A stretch of 64,000 nucleotides of DNA from Clostridiaceae bacterium (GTDB taxonomy: Bacteria; Bacillota; Clostridia; Oscillospirales; Butyricicoccaceae). The stretch lies in the NCBI GenBank assembly GCA_009911355.1, contig QXXE01000016.1, positions 1-64,000 of the forward strand, read 5' to 3'. Of this stretch, positions 51,630 to 58,761 are shown piece after piece. The translations under genes were made by a program, and so were the position numbers. Each line of letters starts with the position of its first letter. The first letter of the stretch is position 1. The notes under the pieces are model-generated. The model was not told the DNA's origin and searched no databases. It saw only the letters and a program-made list of their open reading frames with translations.

Positions 51630-51746
51630 ATGGCCGTTGTGTATGCAACCCTGATTATCAAGGGCAAAAAGACAATGGAGCAGGTGCCCGAACGCCTGAA
51701 AGCGGACGTGGCGGAAATTCTGGAAGCCTGCGAAGTGGCGCTGTAA
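51630..51746 (+). CDS. CD1375-like mini-protein, paralogue of the previous one
   Basis: 38 aa, ATG behind GGGAGG. VVYATLIIKGKKTMEQVPERLKADVAEIL aligns with the XkdX-like neighbour, so they are tandem paralogues. An in-frame ATG at 51570 would add 20 hydrophobic residues but is less well supported. Confidence 0.7.
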   Translation: MAVVYATLIIKGKKTMEQVPERLKADVAEILEACEVAL

Positions 51747-51761
51747 GACGGCGCAGACGGA

Positions 51762-51798
51762 CCCCCGGCGCGGACAGTTACCGCGCCGGGGGAATTTT
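51762..51798 (+). terminator. GC-rich hairpin before the lysis genes
   Basis: Perfect 12-bp stem CCCCCGGCGCGG/CCGCGCCGGGGG, loop ACAGTTA, then AATTTTC. Terminator-like; may lower lysis gene expression. Confidence 0.65.
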
Positions 51799-51815
51799 CT
51801 GCAAGGGGTGAAACT

Positions 51816-52121
51816 ATGACGTGGGAATTGGCGGTTTGCCTGTTCGGGCTGGTCGGAACCGGCTGTTCTATCCTTTTCGGGTTTATGGCCTTCAAGCGGA
51901 ACCAGAAAAGCGACGAACAGCAGGACGGGCGGGAGAACGGAACGCTTTTAACCGAAATCGGCTATATCAAGGCCAACACAGACGATATTAAGCGGAAGCA
52001 GGAAAAGCAGGACGCTCAGTATTTGGAAATGGCCGAACGTATGGCGGCGGTTGAATCTTCTGCAAAGCAGGCACACCATAGACTGGACCGTTTGGAGAAG
52101 ATCACGGACAACCCGGACTAA
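51816..52121 (+). CDS. XhlA-like membrane protein with coiled coil
   Basis: 101 aa: one membrane helix (about 4-26), then a long coiled coil (TDDIKRKQEKQDAQYLEMAERMAAVE). Resembles hemolysin XhlA-type proteins that work with holins in lysis, although here the membrane helix is N-terminal. Confidence 0.6.
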   Translation: MTWELAVCLFGLVGTGCSILFGFMAFKRNQKSDEQQDGRENGTLLTEIGYIKANTDDIKRKQEKQDAQYLEMAERMAAVESSAKQAHHRLDRLEKITDNPD

Positions 52122-52133
52122 AAGGGGGGCCGT

Positions 52134-52502
52134 ATGAACATCTTTGTTTTGCTGGCCGTTGCCGCCGTGGGGGGCCTTTTGGGGTTCCTTGCGGCGGCGC
52201 TTTTCTACGCATACCACGCGCGGCGGCGGAAGTCCAGAAAGGGCGCGCGCCGCTGGAAGGTGGAGTTTATAAAACTGGTTTTAATGCTGGTTATGGCTAC
52301 TTACTTTCTGGGTGTGGCTGTGGGCGTGAAAATCGTTCTGGAATACCCGGAACAACTGGGAACGCTTTTGACCTACATAGGAGCGCCCACGGCCACGGTG
52401 ATTATATTTTATGCGTGGAAGGCAAAGGCGGAAAATGTAATTAAGATCAAGAAAAACAATCCTGAGATCGTGGACAGCGTTTCAGAAATCGGGAATCTGT
52501 AA
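52134..52502 (+). CDS. Membrane protein, possible holin
   Basis: 122 aa with about three membrane helices (3-26, 45-68, 75-95) and a basic loop (RRRKSRKGARR). Position between XhlA-like and lysin genes suggests a holin or antiholin. Confidence 0.6.
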   Translation: MNIFVLLAVAAVGGLLGFLAAALFYAYHARRRKSRKGARRWKVEFIKLVLMLVMATYFLGVAVGVKIVLEYPEQLGTLLTYIGAPTATVIIFYAWKAKAENVIKIKKNNPEIVDSVSEIGNL

Positions 52503-52516
52503 GGGAGGGAATACGA

Positions 52517-54214
52517 ATGGCAACGGCTGAACAGCGGGCCTTCCTTGATAAGATCGGACCAATGGCGGCGGCGGATATGCAGAAAACGGGAATCCTTGCA
52601 AGCCTGACGGTTGCGCAAGCAATCCTTGAAAGCGGGTGGGGAAAATCCGGGCTGACCTTGAAGGCAAACAACCTGTTTGGAATCAAGGGGGCATATAACG
52701 GCGCTTCCGTTTCCTGCAAAACGCAGGAATGGGACGGTTCAAAATATATCACGATCACGGCGGCTTTCCGCAAATATCCCAGTTGGGCGGAAAGCGTGGC
52801 GGACCATTCGGCGCTTTTCCTGCGGCTGAAAAGGTATGAAAACCTGCGGGGCTGTACGGATTATAAAAAGGCGTGCCAGTATGTCCGGGAAGATGGGTAT
52901 GCCACGGACCCGGCCTATACAACGAAGCTGGTTCAGCTTATCGAAAAATACGGGCTGACACAGTACGACACGACGGGAACACCCTCCACGGGCGGCGCAG
53001 GGGCCGCAGGAACGCCCGGAACGTCCGGGGGGACAAATACCACGGGCGGGGCTGGAAGCCCCGCAGAAGGGAAAGGAGCGGGAAGTATGAAGGCTTCTGT
53101 ACTTATCCAGAAATTGCGGGAGATCGAGCGCAATCACAAAACGCTTTATGTGATGGGATGTTTCGGCGCGCCGCTGACCGGGGGCAATGTTACCCGGTAT
53201 TGCCAGAATCACGACTACAACAAGAAGGCGAACCGAACGGCCATGATTAAGGCGGCGGCGAACAAGACCCCGCCCGTTTTCGGGTTCGATTGCGTGAACC
53301 TGATTAAAGGCGTTCTGTGGGGATGGAGCGGGGACGCTTCCAAAACCTACGGCGGCGCGGCCTACAAGTCGAACGGCGTTCCTGACATTGGCGCAGACGG
53401 TATGATTAAGGTTTGTAAGGACGTTTCAACCGATTTCCGCACGATCATTCCAGGTGAAGCTGTGTGGCTGTCCGGCCATATCGGCGTTTATGTCGGCGGC
53501 GGCGTGGTTATTGAGTGTTCCCCGGCCTTCAAAAACTGCGTGCAGGAAACGGCGTGTCTGAATATCGGGGCCATTGCCGGGATGAACGGGCGCAAGTGGA
53601 CCAAACACGGGAAGATTCCCTATATTACCTATGATGTAGCGGCGGAAAAGCCTTACACGGGCGGAACAGGGGCCGCAGGAACGCCCGGAACGTCCGGGGG
53701 GACCGTCAACACGTCCGGCGCTTCTGCGCCTTCTGTGGGCGCTGTGGTGGCCTTTACGGGCAATCTGCATTATACCAGCGCGAACGCGGCCAACGGGAAG
53801 CCCTGCAAGCCGGGAGCGGCGAAGGTTACGCAGATTGTAAAGGGGGCCAAACACCCTTACCAGCTTATCCGGGAGATCGGCGGCGGTTCCACGGTTTGCG
53901 GATGGGTGGACGCGGCGGACATTGCCACGGGCGCGGAAGCGGCAATTTTGAAGCTGGCCGCGCTGGGGGTTATCAATTCCCCGGACTACTGGGCGCAGGT
54001 TATCAATTCCGGCAAGGTTCAGTATTTGGGCCTTCTGTTTGAGAAGGCGGCGGCAAAGATCACGAAGGCCGGAACGCGGACCACAACGGCGAAAGACGGC
54101 GTGGACGCGCTGGTTCGGGCGGGCGTGGTTGACAGCCCGGAATACTGGTTGCAGAACTGCGGAAAGGTTGCAAGTCTTGATCTGCTTTTGTGTGCGCTGG
54201 GCGGCGCGGTGTAA
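52517..54214 (+). CDS. Two-domain endolysin
   Basis: 565 aa. Residues 1-155: glucosaminidase of the FlgJ/mannosyl-glycoprotein type (ASLTVAQAILESGWGKSGLTLKANNLFGIKG). A Gly/Thr/Pro linker follows, then an NlpC/P60-like peptidase (about 190-375; Cys in FGFDCVNLIKG, His in GHIGVYVGGG), a second near-identical linker, an SH3-like domain and two C-terminal repeats with (S)P(D/E)YW. Degrades host peptidoglycan. An internal start at 53087 could release a shorter form. Confidence 0.85.
   Translation: MATAEQRAFLDKIGPMAAADMQKTGILASLTVAQAILESGWGKSGLTLKANNLFGIKGAYNGASVSCKTQEWDGSKYITITAAFRKYPSWAESVADHSALFLRLKRYENLRGCTDYKKACQYVREDGYATDPAYTTKLVQLIEKYGLTQYDTTGTPSTGGAGAAGTPGTSGGTNTTGGAGSPAEGKGAGSMKASVLIQKLREIERNHKTLYVMGCFGAPLTGGNVTRYCQNHDYNKKANRTAMIKAAANKTPPVFGFDCVNLIKGVLWGWSGDASKTYGGAAYKSNGVPDIGADGMIKVCKDVSTDFRTIIPGEAVWLSGHIGVYVGGGVVIECSPAFKNCVQETACLNIGAIAGMNGRKWTKHGKIPYITYDVAAEKPYTGGTGAAGTPGTSGGTVNTSGASAPSVGAVVAFTGNLHYTSANAANGKPCKPGAAKVTQIVKGAKHPYQLIREIGGGSTVCGWVDAADIATGAEAAILKLAALGVINSPDYWAQVINSGKVQYLGLLFEKAAAKITKAGTRTTTAKDGVDALVRAGVVDSPEYWLQNCGKVASLDLLLCALGGAV
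53087..54214 (+). CDS. Possible internal lysin isoform
   Basis: In-frame ATG with AAAGGAGCGGG upstream, exactly at the beginning of the peptidase domain (MKASVLIQKLREIE). It would give a 375-aa protein lacking the glucosaminidase. Suggests the long gene arose by fusion, or that both forms are made. Confidence 0.5.
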   Translation: MKASVLIQKLREIERNHKTLYVMGCFGAPLTGGNVTRYCQNHDYNKKANRTAMIKAAANKTPPVFGFDCVNLIKGVLWGWSGDASKTYGGAAYKSNGVPDIGADGMIKVCKDVSTDFRTIIPGEAVWLSGHIGVYVGGGVVIECSPAFKNCVQETACLNIGAIAGMNGRKWTKHGKIPYITYDVAAEKPYTGGTGAAGTPGTSGGTVNTSGASAPSVGAVVAFTGNLHYTSANAANGKPCKPGAAKVTQIVKGAKHPYQLIREIGGGSTVCGWVDAADIATGAEAAILKLAALGVINSPDYWAQVINSGKVQYLGLLFEKAAAKITKAGTRTTTAKDGVDALVRAGVVDSPEYWLQNCGKVASLDLLLCALGGAV

Positions 54215-54231
54215 GAAAGGAAGGAACGAAC

Positions 54232-54642
54232 ATGAACATTATTTATTTCCTGTTGGCGAACTGGGACAGCGTGCTTGTCGTGCTGGCATTCATCGTTCTT
54301 TGCGTCGTGCTGGTGAAGCGCGGCGAAACGAAGATTTTGAATCATATCCTTTTCAATCTGGTTACGCAGGCAGAACGGGAGTTTGGGAGCGGGACCGGCG
54401 CGTTGAAATACGCGGCGGTTTCTGATTGGATTTACCAGCGCTTGCCCGCCGTCCTGAAACTGCTTTTCACAGAAAAGGATATTGACACGATGATTGAAGC
54501 GGCCCTGACAGAAGCAAAGAAACAGTGGGGCACGAATGAAAACGTGAAGAACTATATTGAATCTGACCCGCTGAACGGCGTTGAATTTGTGGCTGTGCAA
54601 ACGGCAGATAAGGACGGCCCCGAAAAATATATTAGTGGTTGA
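54232..54642 (+). CDS. LLH-type phage holin
   Basis: 136 aa. One N-terminal membrane helix (about 8-30), then a conserved soluble part (LFNLVTQAEREFGSGTGALKYAAVSDWIYQRLP) typical of holin_LLH proteins. Last late gene. Confidence 0.75.
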   Translation: MNIIYFLLANWDSVLVVLAFIVLCVVLVKRGETKILNHILFNLVTQAEREFGSGTGALKYAAVSDWIYQRLPAVLKLLFTEKDIDTMIEAALTEAKKQWGTNENVKNYIESDPLNGVEFVAVQTADKDGPEKYISG

Positions 54643-54656
54643 CCGATTCGGACAAC
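54638..54656. promoter_or_regulatory. Candidate parS / ParB-binding site 2
   Basis: GTTGACCGATTCGGACAAC is a 19-bp palindrome with one mismatched pair, overlapping the holin stop codon. It is shared, with two changes, by the site at the parA stop. Confidence 0.45.
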
Positions 54657-54660
54657 GTGA

Positions 54661-54697
54661 AAGCCCGCTGTGGAGAAATCCACGGCGGGCTTTTTGC
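54661..54697 (+). terminator. Late operon terminator
   Basis: AAGCCCGC-TGTGGA/TCCAC-GGCGGGCTT hairpin with loop GAAA followed by TTTGCG. A very similar hairpin lies at 55476-55512. Confidence 0.85.
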
Positions 54698-54705
54698 GTT
54701 TGCGG

Positions 54706-55056
54706 TCAAATTTTGTCCCGTTCGGAAGATATGGTATAGTAACTTCTTTTTGTAGGGGAAAACCATTCATATTCGGTTTCGCCGCCGCAATATTCATCAG
54801 CCCACGCCTTGCTTACACGGCTACGAATAAGAACGGCCTTTTTAATTTTCTTGTTTGTGGATTCGCTGTGAACGATGAAAGAAATTGTGCCACAATGTGC
54901 GTCAAAATTTTCCTTAATGCCGGTTCTATGAAACTGCATTTCAGATTCAGGGATACGATCAACGGAAACTATTTCGACATATCCGGCAACAGTGCCCGCG
55001 CGGGGGTGTGCGGAAAAGATAAGTTTATATTTTTCGCCGGGATGGAAAATATTCAT
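54706..55056 (-). CDS. Leftward lysogeny-module protein, unknown
   Basis: 116 aa, ATG behind AAGGAGGCG. Beta-rich start (FHPGEKYKLIFSAHPRAG). No family recognised. Convergent with the late operon. Confidence 0.6.
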   Translation of the reverse strand: MNIFHPGEKYKLIFSAHPRAGTVAGYVEIVSVDRIPESEMQFHRTGIKENFDAHCGTISFIVHSESTNKKIKKAVLIRSRVSKAWADEYCGGETEYEWFSPTKRSYYTISSERDKI

Positions 55057-55070
55057 TTCAAAACGCCTCC

Positions 55071-55099
55071 TTGATTTTTGGGCCTTACTTTGTTACAAT
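55071..55099 (+). promoter_or_regulatory. Promoter of candidate small RNA
   Basis: TTGATT (55071-55076), 17-bp spacer, TACAAT (55094-55099) with an upstream TG (extended -10). It faces rightward between two leftward genes. Confidence 0.55.
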
Positions 55100-55105
55100 C
55101 AAGGT

Positions 55106-55185
55106 GGCCGGGGTAAGGCTCCCGGCCAGCCTTTCGGGGTTGGGGTAGCGGCTTTCTTTGAGGGGGGCCGCTATCCCGTTTTTTT
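55106..55185 (+). ncRNA. Candidate prophage small RNA
   Basis: About 80 nt from the predicted start to an intrinsic terminator. First hairpin GGCCGGG/CCCGGCC (55106-55127); second, ten pairs with one bulge, at 55143-55177, followed by seven T residues. No start codon with ribosome-binding site. The strand is opposite to the neighbouring genes, so the terminator has no protein gene to serve. Confidence 0.5.
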
Positions 55186-55327
55186 AGTTGCTTTTGATTG
55201 CGGTTTCGAGTTTTTTAATAAACTCGTCCAAATCTTTGCAACCTCTGGCTACTTCCAGAAGTTGAAGCCTTTCGGCTTCACGCGCCAGCTTTTCGATGGT
55301 TTCAGCGGCGTTTGCCATTTCTTCCAT
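55184..55327 (-). CDS. Tiny lysogeny-module protein
   Basis: 47 aa helical protein (MEEMANAAETIEKLAREAERLQ), ATG behind AAAGGGAG. The longer frame upstream runs through the promoter and was rejected. Transcribed from an operator-controlled promoter. Confidence 0.6.
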   Translation of the reverse strand: MEEMANAAETIEKLAREAERLQLLEVARGCKDLDEFIKKLETAIKSN

Positions 55328-55376
55328 TGCCTCACTCCCTTTCGTAAAGGGCTTGCGCCCCTGCCTTACAAGTATT

Positions 55377-55405
55377 ATTATAATAGCAATAACGTAATTA
55401 GTCAA
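55377..55405 (-). promoter_or_regulatory. Leftward promoter with operator 1
   Basis: Minus-strand TTGACT (55400-55405), 17-bp spacer, TATAAT (55377-55382). The operator GCAATAACGTAATTAG (55386-55401) lies between the two boxes. Confidence 0.75.
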
Positions 55406-55451
55406 GCTGGAATATTGTACGAAAAACCAGTGGCGAAATTATTAAATTCTA

Positions 55452-55467
55452 CTAATTGCGCTATTAG
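55452..55467. promoter_or_regulatory. Operator 2
   Basis: CTAATTGCGCTATTAG, nearly perfect palindrome, same family as the other four copies (consensus CTAATWRCGYWATTAG). Confidence 0.65.
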
Positions 55468-55475
55468 GTAAACAT

Positions 55476-55512
55476 AAAGGCCCGCTGTGGGATTTTCCAC
55501 GGCGGGCCTTTA
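55476..55512. terminator. Bidirectional terminator
   Basis: AAAGGCCCGC-TGTGG/CCAC-GGCGGGCCTTT with loop GATTTT. Ends the leftward three-gene unit; closely related to the late terminator at 54661. Confidence 0.8.
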
Positions 55513-55515
55513 TGT

Positions 55516-55836
55516 TTAGTCTGTGCTGTCTATCAGGCGCATAATTCGGGAAACAAGATCACGGTCCCTTTCGTCTGGGAAAGCGTCTGCATAACGGCCC
55601 AGCTTTTCCAGAAGGCGCGCTTTGCAGTGTTCGGCTTCTGTTGGTATCTTTACGCCGTAACGGAGTTCATAGCAAGACCGGCACAGGAACGGGGCGCTGG
55701 CCGTGATTGCGCCGTTGCTTTCATCCGTATATTGGTACGCCTGACAACTGCAAAGGGACTTCCCGCAGGCTTCACAGTGCCCGCCGAACCTGCGGGAACG
55801 GGTGCGGGCCGTCCGGGTTGCCCGGTGCGGTTTCAT
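55516..55836 (-). CDS. Cys-rich lysogeny-module protein
   Basis: 106 aa. Zinc-finger-like CEACGKSLCSC..CRSC after a very basic N-terminus (KPHRATRTARTRSRR). The start is uncertain; GTG 55842 also fits the AAGGGGG site. No family recognised. Confidence 0.6.
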   Translation of the reverse strand: MKPHRATRTARTRSRRFGGHCEACGKSLCSCQAYQYTDESNGAITASAPFLCRSCYELRYGVKIPTEAEHCKARLLEKLGRYADAFPDERDRDLVSRIMRLIDSTD

Positions 55837-55856
55837 TACCACGATCTGCAACCCCC

Positions 55857-56054
55857 TTACAGCCTTTCAACAGCGGTAAAAATTCCGTCATGGTCCACGG
55901 GGAAAGAATCGCCGGGGGAGATTTCGCCGGGGGCGTAAAACCGAACGCCGAAAGTATGGAACCTTTCGCTTTTGCAAATCCACGCTTCAAGGCCGTTCAC
56001 AACGCGGGGAATCCGCACGCTTGCTTCCCGGCACTCCATAACTGTTTTGCTCAT
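55857..56054 (-). CDS. Small lysogeny-module protein
   Basis: 65 aa, ATG behind GGAGGTAACG. Small beta domain (FGVRFYAPGEISPGDSFPVDHDG). No family recognised. Confidence 0.55.
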   Translation of the reverse strand: MSKTVMECREASVRIPRVVNGLEAWICKSERFHTFGVRFYAPGEISPGDSFPVDHDGIFTAVERL

Positions 56055-56113
56055 TTTCGTTACCTCCATTTGATTTATTGGGGGCGGCGGCAGGAACCGC
56101 CGCTCGGCAGGTA

Positions 56114-56683
56114 TCAGCGGACGAACACGCCCAGCGGGGACCCGTTGGCGGAGCGCCAGCCGTGGCGGTGAATATCGGACAGGCGGACCCGTTCAAGCTG
56201 GTTCGGGGCATAGTCCCAGCGGATAAGGGCAAACACGCCGCCGCGAAGAACCAAACCGTCCGGCACGTCAACGAAACCGGCAACAGTCCCGTTTTCGAGC
56301 GGGAAGCAAGCGCCGCAGTTCCGTTCGACACGCTGGCCCACAATAACGATCATGGAACCATCGTCGGCGGGCTGGGAGATCGTAACCACCTTGGAGGGGG
56401 CCGCGTTCTCCACGGCGGGAGCGGCGGGGGCTTCCGCTACGTCGGCGGGGGCCTCTTCCGGCTGAACTTCACGTTCAGCGCGGAAAACGGGGGCCATGCT
56501 GTAACGGTCGGGAATGATGTATTCCCCGCGTTCGTCGCAGAAAAGTTTTGTGCGGCGCTCTTTCCCGTTACGGCGGAAAGTAACGGTTTTGGCGGTGCGC
56601 TTCACGATTTCGATTGTGAAAACGCAATTATGGTCGCAAGCGCTGGTGTCGTAATATTTGTGGCCGATTTCAAAAGTAAACAT
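56114..56683 (-). CDS. Lysogeny-module protein, unknown
   Basis: 189 aa, ATG behind TAGGAGGTAC. Two small beta-rich domains (FEIGHKYYDTSACDHNCVFTIEIVKRT and the C-terminal GVFALIRWDYAPNQLERVRLSDI) joined by an Ala/Pro/Glu linker. First gene of the operator-controlled leftward unit. Confidence 0.6.
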   Translation of the reverse strand: MFTFEIGHKYYDTSACDHNCVFTIEIVKRTAKTVTFRRNGKERRTKLFCDERGEYIIPDRYSMAPVFRAEREVQPEEAPADVAEAPAAPAVENAAPSKVVTISQPADDGSMIVIVGQRVERNCGACFPLENGTVAGFVDVPDGLVLRGGVFALIRWDYAPNQLERVRLSDIHRHGWRSANGSPLGVFVR

Positions 56684-56830
56684 AGTGTGTACCTCCTATA
56701 TGTTAAAGAAAATTGGTGTGTAGTGGTAGGCCGTGTCGGTGCCCTTTTCGTGTTGGCCCGTAAGGTTGGCCGTTGCTGAACTCTACGCCCCAGCAACCGG
56801 GCGGCTTGTGTTTCGCTCTTTCTGTTTGTT

Positions 56831-56859
56831 ATTATATAGCTAATAACGTAATTAGTCAA
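56831..56859 (-). promoter_or_regulatory. Leftward promoter with operator 3
   Basis: Minus-strand TTGACT (56854-56859), 17-bp spacer, TATAAT (56831-56836). The operator CTAATAACGTAATTAG (56840-56855) fills the spacer, the same layout as the promoter at 55377. Confidence 0.8.
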
Positions 56860-56880
56860 TAGAGAATAATGCACAAATTA

Positions 56881-56921
56881 CTAATTGCGTAATTGTTGAA
56901 AATTGCTAATTGCGTTATTGT
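56881..56921 (+). promoter_or_regulatory. Rightward promoter with operators 4 and 5
   Basis: TTGTTG (56893-56898), 17-bp spacer, TATTGT (56916-56921). Operators CTAATTGCGTAATTGT (56881-56896) and CTAATTGCGTTATTGT (56906-56921) cover the -35 and -10. Drives the RHH, XRE and transposase genes. Confidence 0.65.
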
Positions 56922-56955
56922 GCGGGCTGTGGTATTCTTTTTGAGGGGTGATTTT

Positions 56956-57165
56956 ATGGCAAAAGAACGCGATATGAAGAAGCAGGCGGAATGGAGCCGC
57001 GCATATAACGAAAAAAATTATGATAGGCTGTATCCGTTTGTGCCGAAAGGGCGGAAAGCTGAAATACAGGCCGTCGCAGAAACACAGGGTGAAACGCTGA
57101 ATGAATTTATCGTGAAGGCCATTGAAGAAAGAATGAAGAGATTGCAGGGCGAACGCGAAGAATAA
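56956..57165 (+). CDS. Arc-like ribbon-helix-helix regulator
   Basis: 69 aa, ATG behind GAGGGGTG. Pattern DRLYPFVPKGRKAEIQAVAETQGETLNEFIVKAIEERM is the Arc/CopG-type fold seen in clostridial mobile elements. A likely binder of the CTAAT operators, since it is the first gene behind them. Confidence 0.7.
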   Translation: MAKERDMKKQAEWSRAYNEKNYDRLYPFVPKGRKAEIQAVAETQGETLNEFIVKAIEERMKRLQGEREE

Positions 57166-57241
57166 GAAGTGAAATAAGGGGGAGAACGGGGGATAACAGC
57201 GCCCCTTCTGACCTTTAACACTTTTGGCGTGGTTTCGTGTG

Positions 57242-57270
57242 GTAAAGTCAAGAATATTACTTGATTTTAC
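57242..57270. promoter_or_regulatory. Palindromic operator before the XRE repressor
   Basis: GTAAAGTCAAG - 7 bp - CTTGATTTTAC, one mismatch in 11-bp arms, 20 bp upstream of the repressor start. Probably an autoregulation site. Confidence 0.55.
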
Positions 57271-57290
57271 AACATGGAGGCCGCGCCGAA

Positions 57291-57551
57291 ATGAAAATTT
57301 ATGATTATCACGGAAGAAAGAATATGTGCGGGGATAGAATCAAAATAGCCCGCGCCGCCCGCAGGATTTCACAAGCTGATCTTGCCGCCCGTCTGCAAGT
57401 GGCGGGCGTGATTTTGGAGCGGGACAGCATAAGCAGAATTGAAATAGGAACCCGCTTTGTAACGGATTATGAGGTTGTGGAAATTGCGCGGGCGCTGGAC
57501 GTTTCGATTGAATGGTTATTAGGACAAAAGAAAGACGATTTGAACCCGTAA
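57291..57551 (+). CDS. XRE-family phage repressor
   Basis: 86 aa. HTH: RIKIARAARRISQADLAARLQVAGVILERDSISRIEIGTR, then EIARALDVSIEWLLG. It has only the DNA-binding domain, without a CI-type cleavage domain. ATG 57291 has GGAGG; an internal ATG at 57324 is possible. Confidence 0.8.
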   Translation: MKIYDYHGRKNMCGDRIKIARAARRISQADLAARLQVAGVILERDSISRIEIGTRFVTDYEVVEIARALDVSIEWLLGQKKDDLNP

Positions 57552-57576
57552 GCCGAACAGCAGGCCGGGAACGAAG

Positions 57577-57627
57577 AAAGCAATAACCCCCAGCTTGCCG
57601 GAAGGCGGGCCGGGGGTTATTGCTTTT
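57577..57627 (+). terminator. Hairpin between repressor and transposase
   Basis: 14-bp perfect stem AAAGCAATAACCCC/GGGGTTATTGCTTT with a 22-nt loop, then TTGTGGG. It would reduce read-through into the transposase gene. Confidence 0.6.
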
Positions 57628-57642
57628 GTGGGAGGGCTTGCA

Positions 57643-58689
57643 ATGCGGCATTTTTCACACTTGAATTTTAATAACAGGCTGAAAATTGAAAAAATGTTGA
57701 AGGAGGGGAAAAAGCAAGCTGAGATTGCCCGCGCCCTGCGGGTGGACCCCTCCACCATTTCACGGGAATTGAAACGCGGAACCTATATGCACTTGAACAG
57801 CGATCTGACAACGGAAGAGCGGTACAGCCCGGACATAGCACACCAAAATTATAAACGGCACTTGTCCGAAAAGGGGCCGGAAGTAAAGATTGGACACGAT
57901 CACGAATACGCGGAGCATATAGAGAAAAAGATTTTGGAAGAGGGGTATTCCCCTGGCGCGGTTCTGGGAGAGATCGAAGAAGAAGGGCTGACCTTCAAAA
58001 CGAAGGTTTCCAAAACAACGCTTTATAGATACATTGCAAACGGCGTGCTGGGCGTAACGAATAAAGACCTTCTGCGAAAGAAGAAGAAAAAGAAGAAGCA
58101 GAACCAGAAGCGCGCCGCCCGCCCGCCGCGCGGCGAAAGCATAGAGAACAGGCCGAAAGAGGTTGAAAGCAGGGAAACGCCGGGACACTGGGAAATGGAT
58201 TGTGTGGAAGGGCCAAAAGAGGGTTCGCAAAAAACGCTTCTGGTTCTGACTGAGAGAAAAACCCGCTGGGAAATCTTAATTCTGATGGCGCGTAAAACGA
58301 TGGAATGTGTTGTTGCCGCGCTGGACGATCTGGAACGGCGGTGCGGGGAGGCGTTCGGGCAGATTTTCAAAACGATTACGGTTGATAATGGTTCGGAGTT
58401 TTCGGACGCTGAGGGAATGGCCCGGTCTGCGCTGGACCCGGAAGAGGCGCGGGCACAGTTCTTCTTCTGCCATGCGTATTGTAGCTGGGAGCGGGGCAGT
58501 AACGAAAATCAAAACACGATGGTTCGGCGGAGGTATCCAAAGGGCTTTGATTTTGCGGACACAACGGAAGAGGAAATAAAGGAACTGGAACGGTGGATAA
58601 ACAAATATCCGCGCGGGATATTCAACTATAAATCAGCGGCGAAGATGTTTCAACAAGAGTTCGGGGACCTGATTTCCATTCTGCTTTGA
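57643..58689 (+). CDS. IS30-family DDE transposase (probable phage transposase)
   Basis: 348 aa. N-terminal HTH_38 (EIARALRVDPSTISRELKRG, residues 28-47), Lys-rich linker (145-160), catalytic D186 (HWEMDC), D248 (TITVDNGSEF) and E in SWERGSNEN (283 or 288), then RRYPKG as in IS30. Base composition and codon use match the phage. It is the last phage gene, 73 bp before the right flanking repeat. No IS-type ends flank it closely. Confidence 0.88.
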   Translation: MRHFSHLNFNNRLKIEKMLKEGKKQAEIARALRVDPSTISRELKRGTYMHLNSDLTTEERYSPDIAHQNYKRHLSEKGPEVKIGHDHEYAEHIEKKILEEGYSPGAVLGEIEEEGLTFKTKVSKTTLYRYIANGVLGVTNKDLLRKKKKKKKQNQKRAARPPRGESIENRPKEVESRETPGHWEMDCVEGPKEGSQKTLLVLTERKTRWEILILMARKTMECVVAALDDLERRCGEAFGQIFKTITVDNGSEFSDAEGMARSALDPEEARAQFFFCHAYCSWERGSNENQNTMVRRRYPKGFDFADTTEEEIKELERWINKYPRGIFNYKSAAKMFQQEFGDLISILL

Positions 58690-58736
58690 GCGGGGGAAAC
58701 CGCCCGCCGCCCGCTCGAAAAAATAAAATCAAAAAA

Positions 58737-58747
58737 TCTTGCATTTA
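58737..58747. repeat. Right-end inverted motif
   Basis: TCTTGCATTTA, inverted copy of the left-end TAAATGCAAGA. Candidate transposase-binding sequence. A near copy (TCTTGCAATTTA, 58787-58798) lies just outside in the rplS promoter. Confidence 0.6.
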
Positions 58748-58761
58748 CCTATTGACAAAAC

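Noticed and set aside
10214-58689. tRNA or rRNA genes, and a site-specific integrase, in the prophage
   Set aside because: I looked for these and saw none; the flanking 15-bp repeat does not look like part of a tRNA gene.
57560-58740. IS30 transposase as an independent insertion sequence that hopped into the prophage
   Set aside because: No IS-type inverted ends were found close to the gene, its composition matches the phage, and the prophage ends just after it. Still open to test.
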